Shown: positions 18,213-29,181 of the stretch, piece by piece
How positions within the stretch are numbered: position 1 is the first letter of the stretch
Layout: the number at the start of each line of letters is the position of its first letter
Assembly: GCF_001044255.1 (NCBI RefSeq)
Contig: NZ_JYNX01000056.1
Span: 50,972 to 94,696 of the forward strand
Direction: 5' to 3'
Length of the DNA stretch: 43,725 nucleotides
From: Mycolicibacterium chubuense
GTDB lineage: Bacteria; Actinomycetota; Actinomycetes; Mycobacteriales; Mycobacteriaceae
Program-made: the position numbers and the translations under genes
The notes under the pieces: model-generated
Seen by the model: only the letters and a program-made list of their open reading frames with translations
The model's database searches: none
What the model was told of the DNA's origin: nothing

Positions 18213-18776
18213 TCAGTTCTCCTTGAACGGAAAGCCCAGCGCCCGCAACAGCGCTCGTCCTTCGTCGTCGTTGGTCGCCGTGGTGACGACGGTGATGTCC
18301 ATGCCGCGCGGACGGTCGATGCTGTCCACGTCGATCTCGTGGAACACCGACTGCTCCGTCAGCCCGAAGGTGTAGTTGCCGGTGCCGTCGAACTGCTTGC
18401 CGTTCAGACCGCGGAAGTCGCGGATACGGGGCAGCGAGATCGAGATCAGGCGATCCAGGAACTCCCACATCCGGTCGCCGCGGAGCGTCACGCGGGCGCC
18501 GATCGGCATGCCCTCGCGGAGCTTGAACTGCGCGATCGACTTACGGGCCCGGCGGATCTCGGGCTTCTGGCCGGTGATCAGGGCGAGGTCGTTGACCGCA
18601 CCGTTGATCAGCTTCGCGTCACGGGCGGCGTCGCCGACTCCCATGTTGACGACGACCTTGACCACACCCGGGATCTGCATCACGTTGGCGTAGCCGAACT
18701 CCTTCTGCAGGGCGTCGCGGATCTCTTCGCGGTAGCGCTGCTTCAGGCGAGGCAGGGTCTTCTCAGCAGTCGTCAT
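18213..18776 (-). CDS. rplE: 50S ribosomal protein L5
   Basis: A 187-residue L5 that binds 5S rRNA with L18 and L25. Landmarks are [21 protein letters not shown] and the C-terminal [20 protein letters not shown]. The frame is open to 18833, but the ATG at 18776, one base after the rplX stop, gives the normal start [10 protein letters not shown] and length. Confidence 0.97.
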   Translation of the reverse strand: MTTAEKTLPRLKQRYREEIRDALQKEFGYANVMQIPGVVKVVVNMGVGDAARDAKLINGAVNDLALITGQKPEIRRARKSIAQFKLREGMPIGARVTLRGDRMWEFLDRLISISLPRIRDFRGLNGKQFDGTGNYTFGLTEQSVFHEIDVDSIDRPRGMDITVVTTATNDDEGRALLRALGFPFKEN

Positions 18777-18777
18777 C

Positions 18778-19095
18778 TCAGATGTCCTTGCCGTTGGTCT
18801 TGGCGATGCGGACCTTCTTGCCGGTCTCGTCATCGATGCGGTACGTGACGCGGGTCGGCTTGCCGTCGGAATCGAGCAGCATCACGTTGGACACCGCGAT
18901 CGCCGCTTCCTGCGTGACGATGCCGCCCGAGGACGCGCCGCGCTCGTTGGCCGACTGTGCGGTGTGCTTCTTGATCCGGTTCACGCCCTCGACGAGGACC
19001 TTGTTGCGCTCGGGGTAGGCCACCAGGACCTTGCCCTTGGCGCCCTTGTCCTTACCGGAGATGACGAGCACCGTGTCGCCCTTACGGACCTTCAT
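18778..19095 (-). CDS. rplX: 50S ribosomal protein L24
   Basis: A 105-residue L24, a primary assembly protein that begins 50S folding. The KOW motif [21 protein letters not shown] is at residues 3-23. The start ATG at 19095 directly abuts the rplN stop. Ordinary length. Confidence 0.97.
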   Translation of the reverse strand: MKVRKGDTVLVISGKDKGAKGKVLVAYPERNKVLVEGVNRIKKHTAQSANERGASSGGIVTQEAAIAVSNVMLLDSDGKPTRVTYRIDDETGKKVRIAKTNGKDI

Positions 19096-19464
19096 CTACA
19101 ACACCTCCGGGGCGAGCGAGACGATCTTCATGAAGCGCTTCTCGCGCAGTTCGCGACCGACCGGCCCGAAGATGCGCGTACCGCGCGGGTCGTTGTCGGC
19201 CTTGATGATGACGGCGGCGTTCTCGTCGAACTTGATGTAGCTGCCGTCGGCGCGACGGCGCTCCTTGACGGTGCGCACGACGACGGCCTTGACGACGTCG
19301 CCGCGCTTGACGTTGCCGCCGGGGATGGCGTCCTTGACGGTGGCCACGATGACATCACCGATGCCCGCGTAGCGCCGCGACGAGCCACCGAGAACGCGGA
19401 TGCACAAGATCTCCTTGGCGCCCGTGTTGTCGGCGACCTTCAGCCGCGATTCCTGCTGAATCAC
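19096..19464 (-). CDS. rplN: 50S ribosomal protein L14
   Basis: A 122-residue L14, first gene of the spc operon. It begins (GTG) [19 protein letters not shown], and the [19 protein letters not shown] segment is typical. The GTG at 19464 is preceded by GAGGAGATC, and the family length supports it. The open frame to 19563 adds 33 non-homologous residues. The promoter at 19608-19636 lies about 140 bases upstream of the start. Confidence 0.97.
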   Translation of the reverse strand: MIQQESRLKVADNTGAKEILCIRVLGGSSRRYAGIGDVIVATVKDAIPGGNVKRGDVVKAVVVRTVKERRRADGSYIKFDENAAVIIKADNDPRGTRIFGPVGRELREKRFMKIVSLAPEVL

Positions 19465-19607
19465 TCGATCTCCTCGACCTGGGTTTTCGTATGCACGCAG
19501 GATTACCGACCCTGACGTGCGCGGTCTTTGTTCCCTAAGAGCACGCAGGGTTTTCTCTGACATGCGAGATCCAGAGATAACCGAGGTCTGCCCTAGGCAA
19601 CCCCTAC

Positions 19608-19636
19608 ATACTAGGTGAGCTCGGCGAATGCGCCAA
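19608..19636 (-). promoter_or_regulatory. Putative housekeeping (SigA) promoter of the spc operon
   Basis: On the minus strand TTGGCG (19636-19631), a 17-base spacer and TAGTAT (19613-19608) make a good SigA-type promoter in the gap between the FGE gene and rplN. Transcription from about 19601 would give a leader of roughly 137 bases before the rplN GTG. This would decouple spc from the upstream sulfatase/FGE genes. Spacing and hexamers are seen; activity is inferred. Confidence 0.62.
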
Positions 19637-19655
19637 ATCGCTGGTCAGGGCGGGC

Positions 19656-20519
19656 TCAGAGCGCGCAGCGGAAGCCGATGTGCGTGGTCGCGCTGTCCTG
19701 TGACTGGGGCGACCGGGCGGCCGGCCGGTAGCGGTGGCAGTACTCCGGCGCGCACAGGTGCGACCCGCCTTTGAGCACCTGACTCACCGCGGGGTCGGGT
19801 CCGGACGGTCCGCAGCACGACTCGGTGTCGCCGGCGAGCGCGTGATGGCCGGCGAAGCGGGTGGTGGTCCATTCCCACACGTTGCCGATCATGTCGACCA
19901 AGCCGTAGCCGTTGGGCGGGAACGTCCCGACCGGCGAGGTGCCGGCCCAGCCGGTGTTGCGGTACGGGAAGGCGCCCTGCCAGGTGTTGGCCATCACCTG
20001 CCCGCCCGGGGCCGTGTCGTCGCCCCACGGATACGTCGTCGTCGCACCTCCGCGCGCGGCGAACTCCCACTCCGCCTCGGTGGGCAGCCGCCGGCCCGCC
20101 CACCGGGCGTAGGCCAGTGCGTCGGTGTAACAGACCTGCACCACCGGGTGGTCGGCCTTGTCCTCGACCGAGCTGTCCGGCCCGTAGGGGTGCCGCCAGT
20201 CCGCGCCGGGCACCCATTCCCACCACTGCCGCCAGTCCCGCAGATCGACCGGTCCGCGGGTGGGCCGGAACACCAGTGCGCCGGCCACGAGGTCGGCCGG
20301 TGCAGCCCCGGGAAACTGCGCCGGGTCGGGCGGGATCTCGGCGACCGTGCGGTACCCGGTGTCGGCGACGAACGCCGCGAACTGGGTGTTGGTGACGGGG
20401 TGCCGTTCGATCGCGAACGGCGCGACGGTGACCGTGTGCACCGGCGCCTCCTCGGGATAGAACTGGGTCGATCCCATCCGGTACCGGCCGCCGTCGAGGT
20501 CGACGAGGTCGGTCAGCAT
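19656..20519 (-). CDS. Formylglycine-generating enzyme (FGE/SUMF1 family)
   Basis: A 287-residue FGE, which oxidises the cysteine of type I sulfatases to formylglycine. The active-site pair C256 and C261 is in GGSHLCAPEYCHRYRPAARS, a copper-binding, cysteine-dependent oxidase centre. RLPTEAEWEFAARGG and MIGNVWEWTTT are FGE-family hallmarks. The ATG at 20519 begins MLTDLVDLDGGRYRMGS, 5 bases after the lipoprotein gene. M. tuberculosis Rv0712 occupies the same place. It most likely activates the sulfatase encoded two genes upstream (21201-23552). Close sequence similarity to the M. tuberculosis protein over its length makes the call strong. Confidence 0.95.
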   Translation of the reverse strand: MLTDLVDLDGGRYRMGSTQFYPEEAPVHTVTVAPFAIERHPVTNTQFAAFVADTGYRTVAEIPPDPAQFPGAAPADLVAGALVFRPTRGPVDLRDWRQWWEWVPGADWRHPYGPDSSVEDKADHPVVQVCYTDALAYARWAGRRLPTEAEWEFAARGGATTTYPWGDDTAPGGQVMANTWQGAFPYRNTGWAGTSPVGTFPPNGYGLVDMIGNVWEWTTTRFAGHHALAGDTESCCGPSGPDPAVSQVLKGGSHLCAPEYCHRYRPAARSPQSQDSATTHIGFRCAL

Positions 20520-20524
20520 GCTGC

Positions 20525-21199
20525 TCAGGGTAGGCCGATCCGCAGTCCCTGCGTCAGCACCGCCGCGGCGTCGTCGAAGCCGGCGGTATCGGTCGGCGCC
20601 TCGACGTACACCGCGATCAGGTAGCCGGGCACGTGCACGATGCGGGCCTGGTACACCACATTCTCCGGCGTCGTCCCGCCCAGCATGCCCATCAGCTTCT
20701 GTCCGCTGAACCCGCAGGTCTCGGCCGGAAGCAGGCTCAGCGTGCTCATTTCGGTCTTGGCGGTCAGGTCGTCGGCGTAGCCGCGGAACGCGGCGGCGGC
20801 ATCGAGCGGGGTCGCGGTGATCGTGACCGTGGCCGACATGTTCTCGGGTCCGGTCAGCGTCGCGCCGTCCGGAGACGGTGTGGTGGTCCACTCTTGGGGC
20901 GCTCCGACCACCACGGTGGGCGCCGCCGGGTCGTCGATGCGCACGTCCACCGGGACGGCCGGCGGAGCCGCTGGTGCGCAGTCCTCGTCGGTGGGTGACG
21001 CTCCCGGCGTCGGGACCACGCCGGGCACGTCGTCGGCCGGGGCGACCGGCGGTGCGGCCGACGCCGTGGTGGTCGAAGATGTTGCGGGCGTGCTGGATTG
21101 ACCGCTCTGCGCGGTGGCCGCACCGTCGCTGCTGCGGGTGCAGGCCGGCGCGAGCATCACGGTGCACACCAGCAGAGCGGGCAGGATGCCGCGAATCAC
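20525..21199 (-). CDS. Predicted mycobacterial lipoprotein of unknown function
   Basis: A 224-residue lipoprotein. Residues 1-20 are a lipoprotein signal peptide with lipobox LAPA-C20. A Ser/Thr/Ala/Pro-rich linker follows (about 21-70), then a globular domain of about 150 residues containing two further cysteines (DCAP and TCGF). It resembles the general architecture of mycobacterial Lpq lipoproteins, but I do not recognise the family with certainty. It sits between the sulfatase and FGE genes, one base from the former and 5 from the latter. The order in M. tuberculosis as I know it is sulfatase then FGE, so this gene may be an insertion. A link to envelope sulfate or sulfatase export is only a guess. 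Confidence 0.72.
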   Translation of the reverse strand: MIRGILPALLVCTVMLAPACTRSSDGAATAQSGQSSTPATSSTTTASAAPPVAPADDVPGVVPTPGASPTDEDCAPAAPPAVPVDVRIDDPAAPTVVVGAPQEWTTTPSPDGATLTGPENMSATVTITATPLDAAAAFRGYADDLTAKTEMSTLSLLPAETCGFSGQKLMGMLGGTTPENVVYQARIVHVPGYLIAVYVEAPTDTAGFDDAAAVLTQGLRIGLP

Positions 21200-21200
21200 G

Positions 21201-23552
21201 TCAGTCCCTGGCGAAGGCGCGGGCGAAGTCGCGTTCGAGGTCGGCGTACGGCGTACCGGAGACGTCGATCTTCACCTGGGCGATGCTGCCGCCGGTGAAC
21301 GGGAACGGCGCCGCGAACGCCCGCGAGACCGGCGAGCCGTTGTTGACCCCGACGCTCAGGCTCGCACTGGCCAGGCCGAAAGTGCCCGGGTGCACGCGCA
21401 TCCCGCCGTAGTCGGCCACCGGAGTTTCGTCGACGTAGAGCGCGGCGTCACCGATCGGGGTGTGACTGCCCTCCGCGGTCCCCGTGAGCGTGAACGCGAA
21501 GCCCAGCGTGTGCAGGCCGGCGGTGAGGGGCTCCGACGCCGCCAGCGTCTGCTCCTGTTCGCCGAGGAAGTTGTAACAGAAATGCAGCCGGTTCCCCTGC
21601 ACGTACATCACGTAACCACCGTGCGCACCACCATGTTTGACGATGACACCCTCGGCACCGTCCGCGTCGACGGCGACCTCGGCGAGGACGGCGAACGACC
21701 GGCCGCGCAGTTCCACCACGGCGCCGATGCCCACGTCGGCGGTGCCGGGATAGTAGACGTAGGACGAGCGTTCCCCGGCGAGGTACGGCCGCCACCGCGA
21801 CATCGTCTCGATGATGTTCAGATCACCCAGCGGGAGTCCGTTGTACTTGCCTGCTTCGGCGAACCACAGATCGATCAGTTCGGCGAGCTTCTCGGGGTGT
21901 TCGCCGGCCAGATCGTGACACTGGCTGCGGTCGGACTCGATGTGGAACAGTTCCCAGCGGTCGTCGTCGAAATGCGACCAGCCCGCCGGCGACGCGGCGT
22001 GCACCGCACTGGCGAACCAGCCCTTGTGCCAGATGCCGCGGGTGCCCAGCATCGTGTAGAACTGCGTCTCCTTGCCGGTGGGCGCATGCGGATTCTCCAG
22101 CGCCACCTTGAAACTCACGCCGTCCAACGGCTTCTGCGCCACCCCGCGCACGGTCGCGGGCGGGGTGATGTCCAGCAGGTCGTACACCGTCGGCGTGATG
22201 TCGGCGACGTTGACGTAGTTGTCCCGCACCTCGCCGTGAGCGCTGATCCCGTTGGGCCAGGAGATGATTGCGGTGTCGGCGATACCGCCTTCGTGGGAGG
22301 CGTAGCGCTTGAAAAGTTTGTACGGAGTGTTGAACGCCATCGCCCAGCCGATCGGGTAATGGTTGTAGGTCTGCGGGCCGCCGAGATCATCGAAGTGCTT
22401 CAGGCTCTCCTCGACGGAATCGATGTAGCCGTTGAAGAACTTGACCTCGTTGACCGATCCGTTGGGTCCGCCCTCACCGCTGGCCCCGTTGTCGGAGATC
22501 ACCACGATGATCGTGTTGTCGAGCTGGCCGGACTCCTCGAGATAGTCCAGTACACGGCCGATCTGGTCGTCGGTGTAGGACAGGAACCCGGCGAACACCT
22601 CGGCCATCCGGCTGAACAACCGCTTCTCGTCGTCGCCGAGCGAGTCCCAGGGGCGCACGGTGTCCTGCGGCGGCCACGGCTCCCCGTTGGGTCCGGAGAC
22701 GTCGGAATACGGATTCACCGGCGAGAGTTCGGTGTCGGGCGGCACGATGCCGAGCCGCTTCTGGTTCTCCAGCACGATCTCGCGGTAACGCTCGTAGCCC
22801 ATGTCGAAGACGCCGGCGTAGCGGTCGGCCCACTCGGCGAACACGTGGTGCGGCGCATGCCCGGCACCCGGGCACAGGTAGGTGAACCACGGCTTGTCCG
22901 GGGCGATGACCTTGGTGTCCCTGATGAATTCGATGGTCTTGTCGGCCAGGTCCTTGGACAGGTGATAACCCTGCTCGGGTGTCGCCGGCGGCGGCACGGG
23001 GTGGTTGTCGTAGACGAGTTCGGGATACCACTGATCGGTTTCGCCGCCCATGAACCCGTAGAACCGCTCGAAGCCGCGGCCCAGCGGCCAGTGCCGTTTG
23101 GTCGCCGCGAGATTCGACTCCTCCAGCGGGGTCAGATGCCACTTGCCGACGCAGTAGGTGTTGTATCCGTTCTCGGTGAGCACCTCTGACAGCAGCGCCG
23201 TGTCGAACGGAATCCGCCCGTTGGAGTTGGGGAAACCGTCCGTGAACTCCTCGATGGTCGCCATGCCCACGGTCGTGGCGTTGCGCCCGGTCAGCAGCGA
23301 CGCGCGGGTCGGTGAACACAGCGCGGTGGTGTGGAACTGGGTGAGACGTATGCCGCGCTCGGCGATGCGGCTCATCGCCGGCATGTTCACCAGACCGCCG
23401 AAGCAGTCCCAGGTCGCGATCCCGATGTCGTCCCACACCAGATAGAGCACATTGGGCGCGTCGGGCTGGGCCACCGGCGCCGCGAACGGCCCCCAGTCCG
23501 GCTCGGAATCCCGGATGTCGAGCTCGATCTTGCCGTTGAACTCCGTGGTCAT
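21201..23552 (-). CDS. atsA: Arylsulfatase, type I
   Basis: A 783-residue type I sulfatase. The formylglycine site is CSPTRASLLTGR with C79 as the residue to be converted, a CXPXR signature. The metal site residues include D41-D42 (VWDDIG). The C-terminal part (about 530-783) is a beta-rich extension. No Sec signal peptide is visible, so it is probably cytosolic or exported by another route. The start ATG at 23552 lies about 100 bases after rpsQ, beyond a terminator. It is co-directional with the lipoprotein and FGE genes, matching Rv0711-Rv0712 in M. tuberculosis. The natural substrate is not known. Confidence 0.93.
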   Translation of the reverse strand: MTTEFNGKIELDIRDSEPDWGPFAAPVAQPDAPNVLYLVWDDIGIATWDCFGGLVNMPAMSRIAERGIRLTQFHTTALCSPTRASLLTGRNATTVGMATIEEFTDGFPNSNGRIPFDTALLSEVLTENGYNTYCVGKWHLTPLEESNLAATKRHWPLGRGFERFYGFMGGETDQWYPELVYDNHPVPPPATPEQGYHLSKDLADKTIEFIRDTKVIAPDKPWFTYLCPGAGHAPHHVFAEWADRYAGVFDMGYERYREIVLENQKRLGIVPPDTELSPVNPYSDVSGPNGEPWPPQDTVRPWDSLGDDEKRLFSRMAEVFAGFLSYTDDQIGRVLDYLEESGQLDNTIIVVISDNGASGEGGPNGSVNEVKFFNGYIDSVEESLKHFDDLGGPQTYNHYPIGWAMAFNTPYKLFKRYASHEGGIADTAIISWPNGISAHGEVRDNYVNVADITPTVYDLLDITPPATVRGVAQKPLDGVSFKVALENPHAPTGKETQFYTMLGTRGIWHKGWFASAVHAASPAGWSHFDDDRWELFHIESDRSQCHDLAGEHPEKLAELIDLWFAEAGKYNGLPLGDLNIIETMSRWRPYLAGERSSYVYYPGTADVGIGAVVELRGRSFAVLAEVAVDADGAEGVIVKHGGAHGGYVMYVQGNRLHFCYNFLGEQEQTLAASEPLTAGLHTLGFAFTLTGTAEGSHTPIGDAALYVDETPVADYGGMRVHPGTFGLASASLSVGVNNGSPVSRAFAAPFPFTGGSIAQVKIDVSGTPYADLERDFARAFARD

Positions 23553-23591
23553 AGCGCCGGACAGTACACCCCGCGAACGCTGCGGACACGC

Positions 23592-23623
23592 AAAAACCCC
23601 CGCCGCCGGGTGGCGTGCGGGGG
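23592..23623 (-). terminator. Intrinsic terminator of the S10 operon
   Basis: CCCCCGC (23597-23603) and GCGGGGG (23617-23623) form a 7-bp GC stem with a 13-base loop. On the minus strand a run of T follows (23596-23592). It lies 30 bases after the rpsQ stop, so the S10 operon ends here and atsA is likely transcribed separately. Confidence 0.82.
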
Positions 23624-23652
23624 CTGTCGCGATCGTCGTCCGATCGGCGGTG

Positions 23653-23952
23653 CTACTTGGCTTTCTCGAGCACCTCGACCAGGCGCCAGCGCTTGGTGGC
23701 CGACAGCGGGCGGGTCTCCATCAGCGAAACGCGGTCGCCGACACCGGCGGCCTCGTTCTCGTCGTGGGCCTTGACCTTCGTCGTGGTCCGGATGATCTTG
23801 CCGTACAACGGATGCGACTTGCGGGACTCGAGCTCGACCACGATCGTCTTCTGCATCTTGTCCGACACGACGTAACCGATGGCCGTCTTGCGACGGCCGC
23901 GCGGCTGCTCGGTGCGCGGCGTGTGCTTGCCGTCTGCCTGCGTATCTGCCAT
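23653..23952 (-). CDS. rpsQ: 30S ribosomal protein S17
   Basis: A 99-residue S17 with the OB-fold core [20 protein letters not shown] and a basic N-terminal extension (residues 1-22) longer than in E. coli. Last gene of the S10 operon, with its start overlapping the rpmC stop by one base. Followed by an intrinsic terminator. Binds 16S rRNA. Confidence 0.97.
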   Translation of the reverse strand: MADTQADGKHTPRTEQPRGRRKTAIGYVVSDKMQKTIVVELESRKSHPLYGKIIRTTTKVKAHDENEAAGVGDRVSLMETRPLSATKRWRLVEVLEKAK

Positions 23953-24185
23953 TAGGAATCCTCACCTCCGGGTCCGGCGGCCAGACCCAACTCACGTTCG
24001 CGCAGCACGGTGTACACCCGTGCGATCTCCTGCCGGACGACCCGCAGCCGGCGGTTGTTGGCAAGCTGGCCCGTCGCCATCTGGAAGCGCAGGTTGAACA
24101 GCTCTTCCTTGGATTCGCGGAGCTTGTCGGTCAGTTCCTCGTCGGTGAGCTCACGGAGCTCTCCCGTCGAAACTCCTACTGCCAT
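23952..24185 (-). CDS. rpmC: 50S ribosomal protein L29
   Basis: A 77-residue L29, mostly alpha-helical, located at the exit tunnel. Core: [20 protein letters not shown] and the [20 protein letters not shown] helix. The ATG at 24185 ([12 protein letters not shown]) overlaps the rplP stop by one base. The frame open to 24329 is not homologous beyond the ATG. Confidence 0.96.
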   Translation of the reverse strand: MAVGVSTGELRELTDEELTDKLRESKEELFNLRFQMATGQLANNRRLRVVRQEIARVYTVLRERELGLAAGPGGEDS

Positions 24186-24601
24186 CAGAAGGTCTCCTCT
24201 CTGGTGACGATGCGAGCCTTGATCGGCAGCTTGTGGATGGCACGGGTCAGCGCGGCCCGTGCGGTCGCCTCGTCGGGGTAGCTCAGCTCGAACAGCACGC
24301 GGCCGGGCTTGACGTTGGCCACCCACCACTCCGGCGAGCCCTTACCCGAACCCATCCGGGTCTCGGCGGGCTTCTTGGTCAGCGGACGGTCCGGGAAGAT
24401 GTTGATCCACACCTTGCCGCCACGCTTGATGTGCCGGTTGATGGCGATACGAGCGGACTCGATCTGCCGGTTGGTGATGTACGCGTGCTCCAGAGCCTGG
24501 ATGCCGTAGTCACCGAAGCTCACCGTGGTGCCGCCGCTGGCGATGCCGCGCTGCCGGGGGTGGTGCTGCTTACGGTGCTTGACCTTGCGGGGAATCAACA
24601 T
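24185..24601 (-). CDS. rplP: 50S ribosomal protein L16
   Basis: A 138-residue L16 beginning [19 protein letters not shown]. It contacts the A-site tRNA region of 23S rRNA. Motifs [20 protein letters not shown] and the [14 protein letters not shown] segment are canonical. Spacing to rpsC is 2 bases. Confidence 0.98.
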   Translation of the reverse strand: MLIPRKVKHRKQHHPRQRGIASGGTTVSFGDYGIQALEHAYITNRQIESARIAINRHIKRGGKVWINIFPDRPLTKKPAETRMGSGKGSPEWWVANVKPGRVLFELSYPDEATARAALTRAIHKLPIKARIVTREETF

Positions 24602-24603
24602 GA

Positions 24604-25912
<1,309 letters not shown>

Positions 25913-25913
<1 letters not shown>

Positions 25914-26194
25914 TACCGCCTCTTGGACTTCCGGTCGTCCTTGATGTGACCCTTGAAGGTGCGGGTGGGCGCGAACTCGCCCAGCTTGTGCCCGACCATC
26001 GACTCGGTGACGAACACCGGCACGTGCTTGCGACCGTCGTGGACGGCGAAGGTGTGGCCGATGAAGTCCGGGATGATGGTGGACCGGCGCGACCAGGTCT
26101 TGATGACCTGCTTGGTGTTCTTCTCGTTCTGTACGTCGACCTTCTTGAGCAGATGGTCGTCGACGAACGGGCCCTTCTTCAGGCTGCGTGGCAT
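25913..26194 (-). CDS. rpsS: 30S ribosomal protein S19
   Basis: A 93-residue S19 in the 30S head, near the A-site finger. Begins [18 protein letters not shown] and contains [20 protein letters not shown]. The ATG at 26194 gives the family length. The open frame to 26296 is not S19. Spacing to rplB is 11 bases. Confidence 0.97.
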
Positions 26195-26205
26195 CGCTTT
26201 ACTCC

Positions 26206-27042
26206 CTAGCGCTTCTTGCCGGTGCGCCGGCGACGGACGATGAGCTTGTCGCTCGCCTTGTTCGGCTTGCGGGTGCGGCCCTCGGGCTTGCCCCACGGGC
26301 TCACCGGATGGCGACCGCCGGAGGTCTTGCCCTCACCACCGCCGTGCGGGTGGTCGACCGGGTTCATCACGACACCACGGACGGTGGGGCGCTTGCCCTT
26401 CCACCGCATGCGGCCGGCCTTGCCCCAGTTGATGTTGGCCTGCTCGGCGTTGCCGACCTCGCCGACGGTGGCGCGGCAGCGCACGTCGACGCGGCGGATC
26501 TCACCGCTGGGCATACGCAGGGAGGCGTAGGTGCCCTCCTTGCCCAGCAGCTGGATGCTGACGCCGGCCGAGCGGGCCAGCTTCGCGCCGCCACCGGGCC
26601 GCAGCTCCACAGCGTGGATCACGGTGCCGGCAGGGATGTTGCGCAGCGGCAGGTTGTTGCCCGGCTTGATGTCGGCGTTGGCGCCCGACTCGACGACCGC
26701 ACCCTGCTTGAGACCCTGCGGCGCGATGATGTAGCGCTTCTCGCCGTCCAGGTAGTGCAGCAGCGCGATGTTCGCGGTGCGGTTCGGGTCGTACTCGATG
26801 TGCGCGACCTTGGCGTCGACGCCGTCCTTGTCGTGGCGACGGAAGTCGATCACGCGGTAGGCGCGCTTGTGGCCGCCACCCTTGTGCCGAGTGGTGATGC
26901 GGCCGTGGGCGTTACGGCCACCCTTGCCGTGCAGCGGACGGACCAGCGACTTCTCCGGGTGGTCGCGAGTGATCTCGGCGAAGTCGGAGACGCTGGCACC
27001 GCGGCGACCGGGGGTCGTCGGCTTGTACTTGCGAATTGCCAT
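26206..27042 (-). CDS. rplB: 50S ribosomal protein L2
   Basis: A 278-residue L2, central for subunit association and peptidyl transferase assembly. The conserved C-terminal region contains [14 protein letters not shown] with the histidine of the peptidyl-transferase-associated loop. N-terminus [17 protein letters not shown]. Length ordinary. Spaced 23 bases from rplW. Confidence 0.98.
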
Positions 27043-27065
27043 GATTGTCTAGTTCTCCCTGCCGG

Positions 27066-27368
27066 CTACGCCGGCGCTCCGAACAGGTCGATGGGCTTGC
27101 TTCCCGCAGCCAGCGTCACGATGGCGCGCTTGGTGTCCTTGCGCTTGCCGAAGCCGGTGCGGGTGCGCTTGCGCTTGCCCTGCCGGTTGGCGGTGTTCAC
27201 GGACGCGACCTTGACCTTGAAGATCTTCTCGACGGCGATCTTGATCTGCGTCTTGTTCGAGTCCGGGTGCACGACGAACGTGTACACGTTGTCCTCGATG
27301 AGCCCGTAGGACTTCTCAGAGATCACCGGGGCCAGGATGATGTCGCGGGGATCGGTCACGGTAGCCAT
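27066..27368 (-). CDS. rplW: 50S ribosomal protein L23
   Basis: A 100-residue L23 at the exit tunnel mouth, where trigger factor and SRP dock. Core [20 protein letters not shown] and [20 protein letters not shown]. One-base overlap with rplD. Confidence 0.97.
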   Translation of the reverse strand: MATVTDPRDIILAPVISEKSYGLIEDNVYTFVVHPDSNKTQIKIAVEKIFKVKVASVNTANRQGKRKRTRTGFGKRKDTKRAIVTLAAGSKPIDLFGAPA

Positions 27369-28018
27369 CAGGCCGACACCTCGTCTTTCTTGGTCGCGCT
27401 CGCGATGTACGCGTTGAGCGCCTCGACGCTGAACACCACGTCGTCGGCCTTGAGCACGTCGTAGGTGTTCAACTGGTCCGGCGAGATCACATGCACGCCA
27501 GGCAGATTGCGCACGCTCAGCGCGCTGGTCTCGTCGGCGCGGCCGATGACCACCAGCACCTGCTTGCGATCGGTCAGCGTCGCCAGGAACGACTTGGCGC
27601 TCTTGGTCGACGGCTTCTGGCCCTCGACCAACTCGGTGACCGCGTGGATGCGCTCGTTGCGCGCCCGGTCCGACAGCGCACTGCGCAGCGCGGCGGCGAT
27701 CATCTTCTTCGGGGTGCGCTGGCTGTAGTCGCGCGGCTGCGGGCCGTGCACGACGCCACCGCCGGTGAACTGCGGCGCACGCGTCGAACCCTGACGGGCG
27801 CGGCCGGTGCCCTTCTGGCGGTACGGCTTCTTGCCACCGCCGGAGACCTCGCCGCGCGTCTTGGTCGCGTGCGTGCCCTGGCGCTTGGCCGCGAGCTGCG
27901 CGGTCACCACCTGGTGCATCAGCGCGATGTTGGGCTCGACATCGAACAGCTCGGCGGGCAGCTCGACCGAGCCGTCCTTCTTGCCTGCCGGTGTCAGCAC
28001 ATCAATATTCACAGTCAT
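27368..28018 (-). CDS. rplD: 50S ribosomal protein L4
   Basis: A 216-residue L4. The extended loop reaching into the exit tunnel includes [20 protein letters not shown]. In E. coli L4 autoregulates the S10 operon via the leader. The leader here (28993-29175) has a hairpin, but I see no clear L4-binding homologue. The start ATG overlaps rplC by four bases. Confidence 0.97.
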   Translation of the reverse strand: MTVNIDVLTPAGKKDGSVELPAELFDVEPNIALMHQVVTAQLAAKRQGTHATKTRGEVSGGGKKPYRQKGTGRARQGSTRAPQFTGGGVVHGPQPRDYSQRTPKKMIAAALRSALSDRARNERIHAVTELVEGQKPSTKSAKSFLATLTDRKQVLVVIGRADETSALSVRNLPGVHVISPDQLNTYDVLKADDVVFSVEALNAYIASATKKDEVSA

Positions 28019-28671
28019 GCCTTCTCGCCTCGCTTGATTGCGCTGCGGACAACCACCAGTCCACCGTTGCGCCCGGGGACGGCGCCCTTGATCAACAGCA
28101 CGCCGTTCTCGGCGTCGACCTTGTGCACCTTCAGGTTCTGCGTGGTGACGCGGTCGCTACCCATCCGGCCCGACATGCGCGTGCCCTTGAACACGCGGCC
28201 CGGGGTGGCGCAGCCACCGATCGAGCCCGGCCGGCGGTGCACGGCCTGCGCGCCGTGGCTGGCGCCCTGGCCGCGGAAGCCGTGGCGCTTCATGGTGCCC
28301 GCGAAGCCCTTGCCCTTGCTGGTGCCGGTCACGTCGACGTACGCGCCGTCGGCGAAGATCTCGGCGGTCAGTTCCTGACCCACCTCGTACTCCGCGGCAG
28401 CGGCCTCGTCCTCGAGCCGGAGCTCGGCGAGGTGGCGGCGCGGATTGACACCGGCGGCGGCGAACTGCCCCGTCACCGGCTTGGTGACCTTGCGGGGGCT
28501 GATCTCGCCGTAGGCGAGCTGCACGGCGCTGTAGCCGTCACGCTCCGGGGTGCGGATGCGCGTCACGACGTTGGGCCCGGCCTTGACGACCGTCACCGGC
28601 ACGACCTTGTTGTTCTCGTCGAACACCTGCGTCATGCCCAGCTTGGTGCCCAGAATGCCTTTTCTAGCCAT
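28015..28671 (-). CDS. rplC: 50S ribosomal protein L3
   Basis: A 218-residue L3 next to the peptidyl transferase centre. Landmarks [14 protein letters not shown] near the start and [20 protein letters not shown], whose loop touches the A-site. Spaced 15 bases from rpsJ. Mutations of this loop cause oxazolidinone resistance in other bacteria. Confidence 0.98.
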   Translation of the reverse strand: MARKGILGTKLGMTQVFDENNKVVPVTVVKAGPNVVTRIRTPERDGYSAVQLAYGEISPRKVTKPVTGQFAAAGVNPRRHLAELRLEDEAAAAEYEVGQELTAEIFADGAYVDVTGTSKGKGFAGTMKRHGFRGQGASHGAQAVHRRPGSIGGCATPGRVFKGTRMSGRMGSDRVTTQNLKVHKVDAENGVLLIKGAVPGRNGGLVVVRSAIKRGEKA

Positions 28672-28686
28672 GGTTTCTGGAATCTC

Positions 28687-28992
28687 CTACTGGATGTTGA
28701 CGTCGACGCTGGCCGGCAGATCGATGCGCATCAGGGCGTCAACGGTCTTCGGCGTCGGGTCGAGAATGTCGATCAGCCGCTTGTGAGTGCGCATCTCGAA
28801 GTGCTCCCGCGAGTCCTTGTACTTGTGCGGGGAGCGGATGACGCAGTACACGTTCTTTTCGGTCGGCAGCGGCACCGGGCCGACCACACTCGCGCCCGTC
28901 CGGGTGACCGTCTCGACGATCTTGCGCGCAGAGGCATCGATCGCCTCATGGTCGTAGGCCTTGAGCCTGATGCGGATCTTTTGTCCCGCCAC
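28687..28992 (-). CDS. rpsJ: 30S ribosomal protein S10
   Basis: A 101-residue S10, first gene of the S10 operon. Core [20 protein letters not shown] and [20 protein letters not shown]. It also serves in the NusB-NusE antitermination complex. The GTG at 28992 follows TAGGAG. A leader of about 180 bases precedes it, starting near 29175. Confidence 0.98.
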
Positions 28993-29016
28993 GCTTCTCC
29001 TACCTCACTACTAACG

Positions 29017-29031
29017 GGCCCTCGAAGGGCC
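29017..29031 (-). other. Leader hairpin upstream of rpsJ
   Basis: GGCCCT (29017-29022), CGA and AGGGCC (29026-29031) form a perfect 6-bp stem with a 3-base loop in the S10 leader, 24 bases upstream of the rpsJ GTG. It has no T run, so it is not a normal terminator. It could be a structural or protein-binding element of the leader. No homology to the E. coli S10 attenuator is claimed. Confidence 0.5.
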
Positions 29032-29181
29032 TGGCTGTGCCGCCGCTGTTTACCTGTCTGTGGTTCACCGGCCCCCGCGGTCGGGTGTGTCGCCCGAGAT
29101 CGAGGTGGGGACCGGATGCGCCCCGCGAGGGGCGCCAGTCGCATGCCCGGCCAGGCGAACCCGGCTCAAGGCAACCCGAAC

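Noticed and set aside
19096-19563. 155-residue version of L14 with an extra N-terminus
   Set aside because: The extra 33 residues match nothing in L14. GTG at 19464 with GAGGAG gives the normal 122 residues.
21114-23189. A 691-codon plus-strand open frame antisense to arylsulfatase
   Set aside because: Antisense shadow. The opposite strand encodes a complete sulfatase with C-X-P-X-R motif, and the plus frame has no domain or ribosome-binding site.
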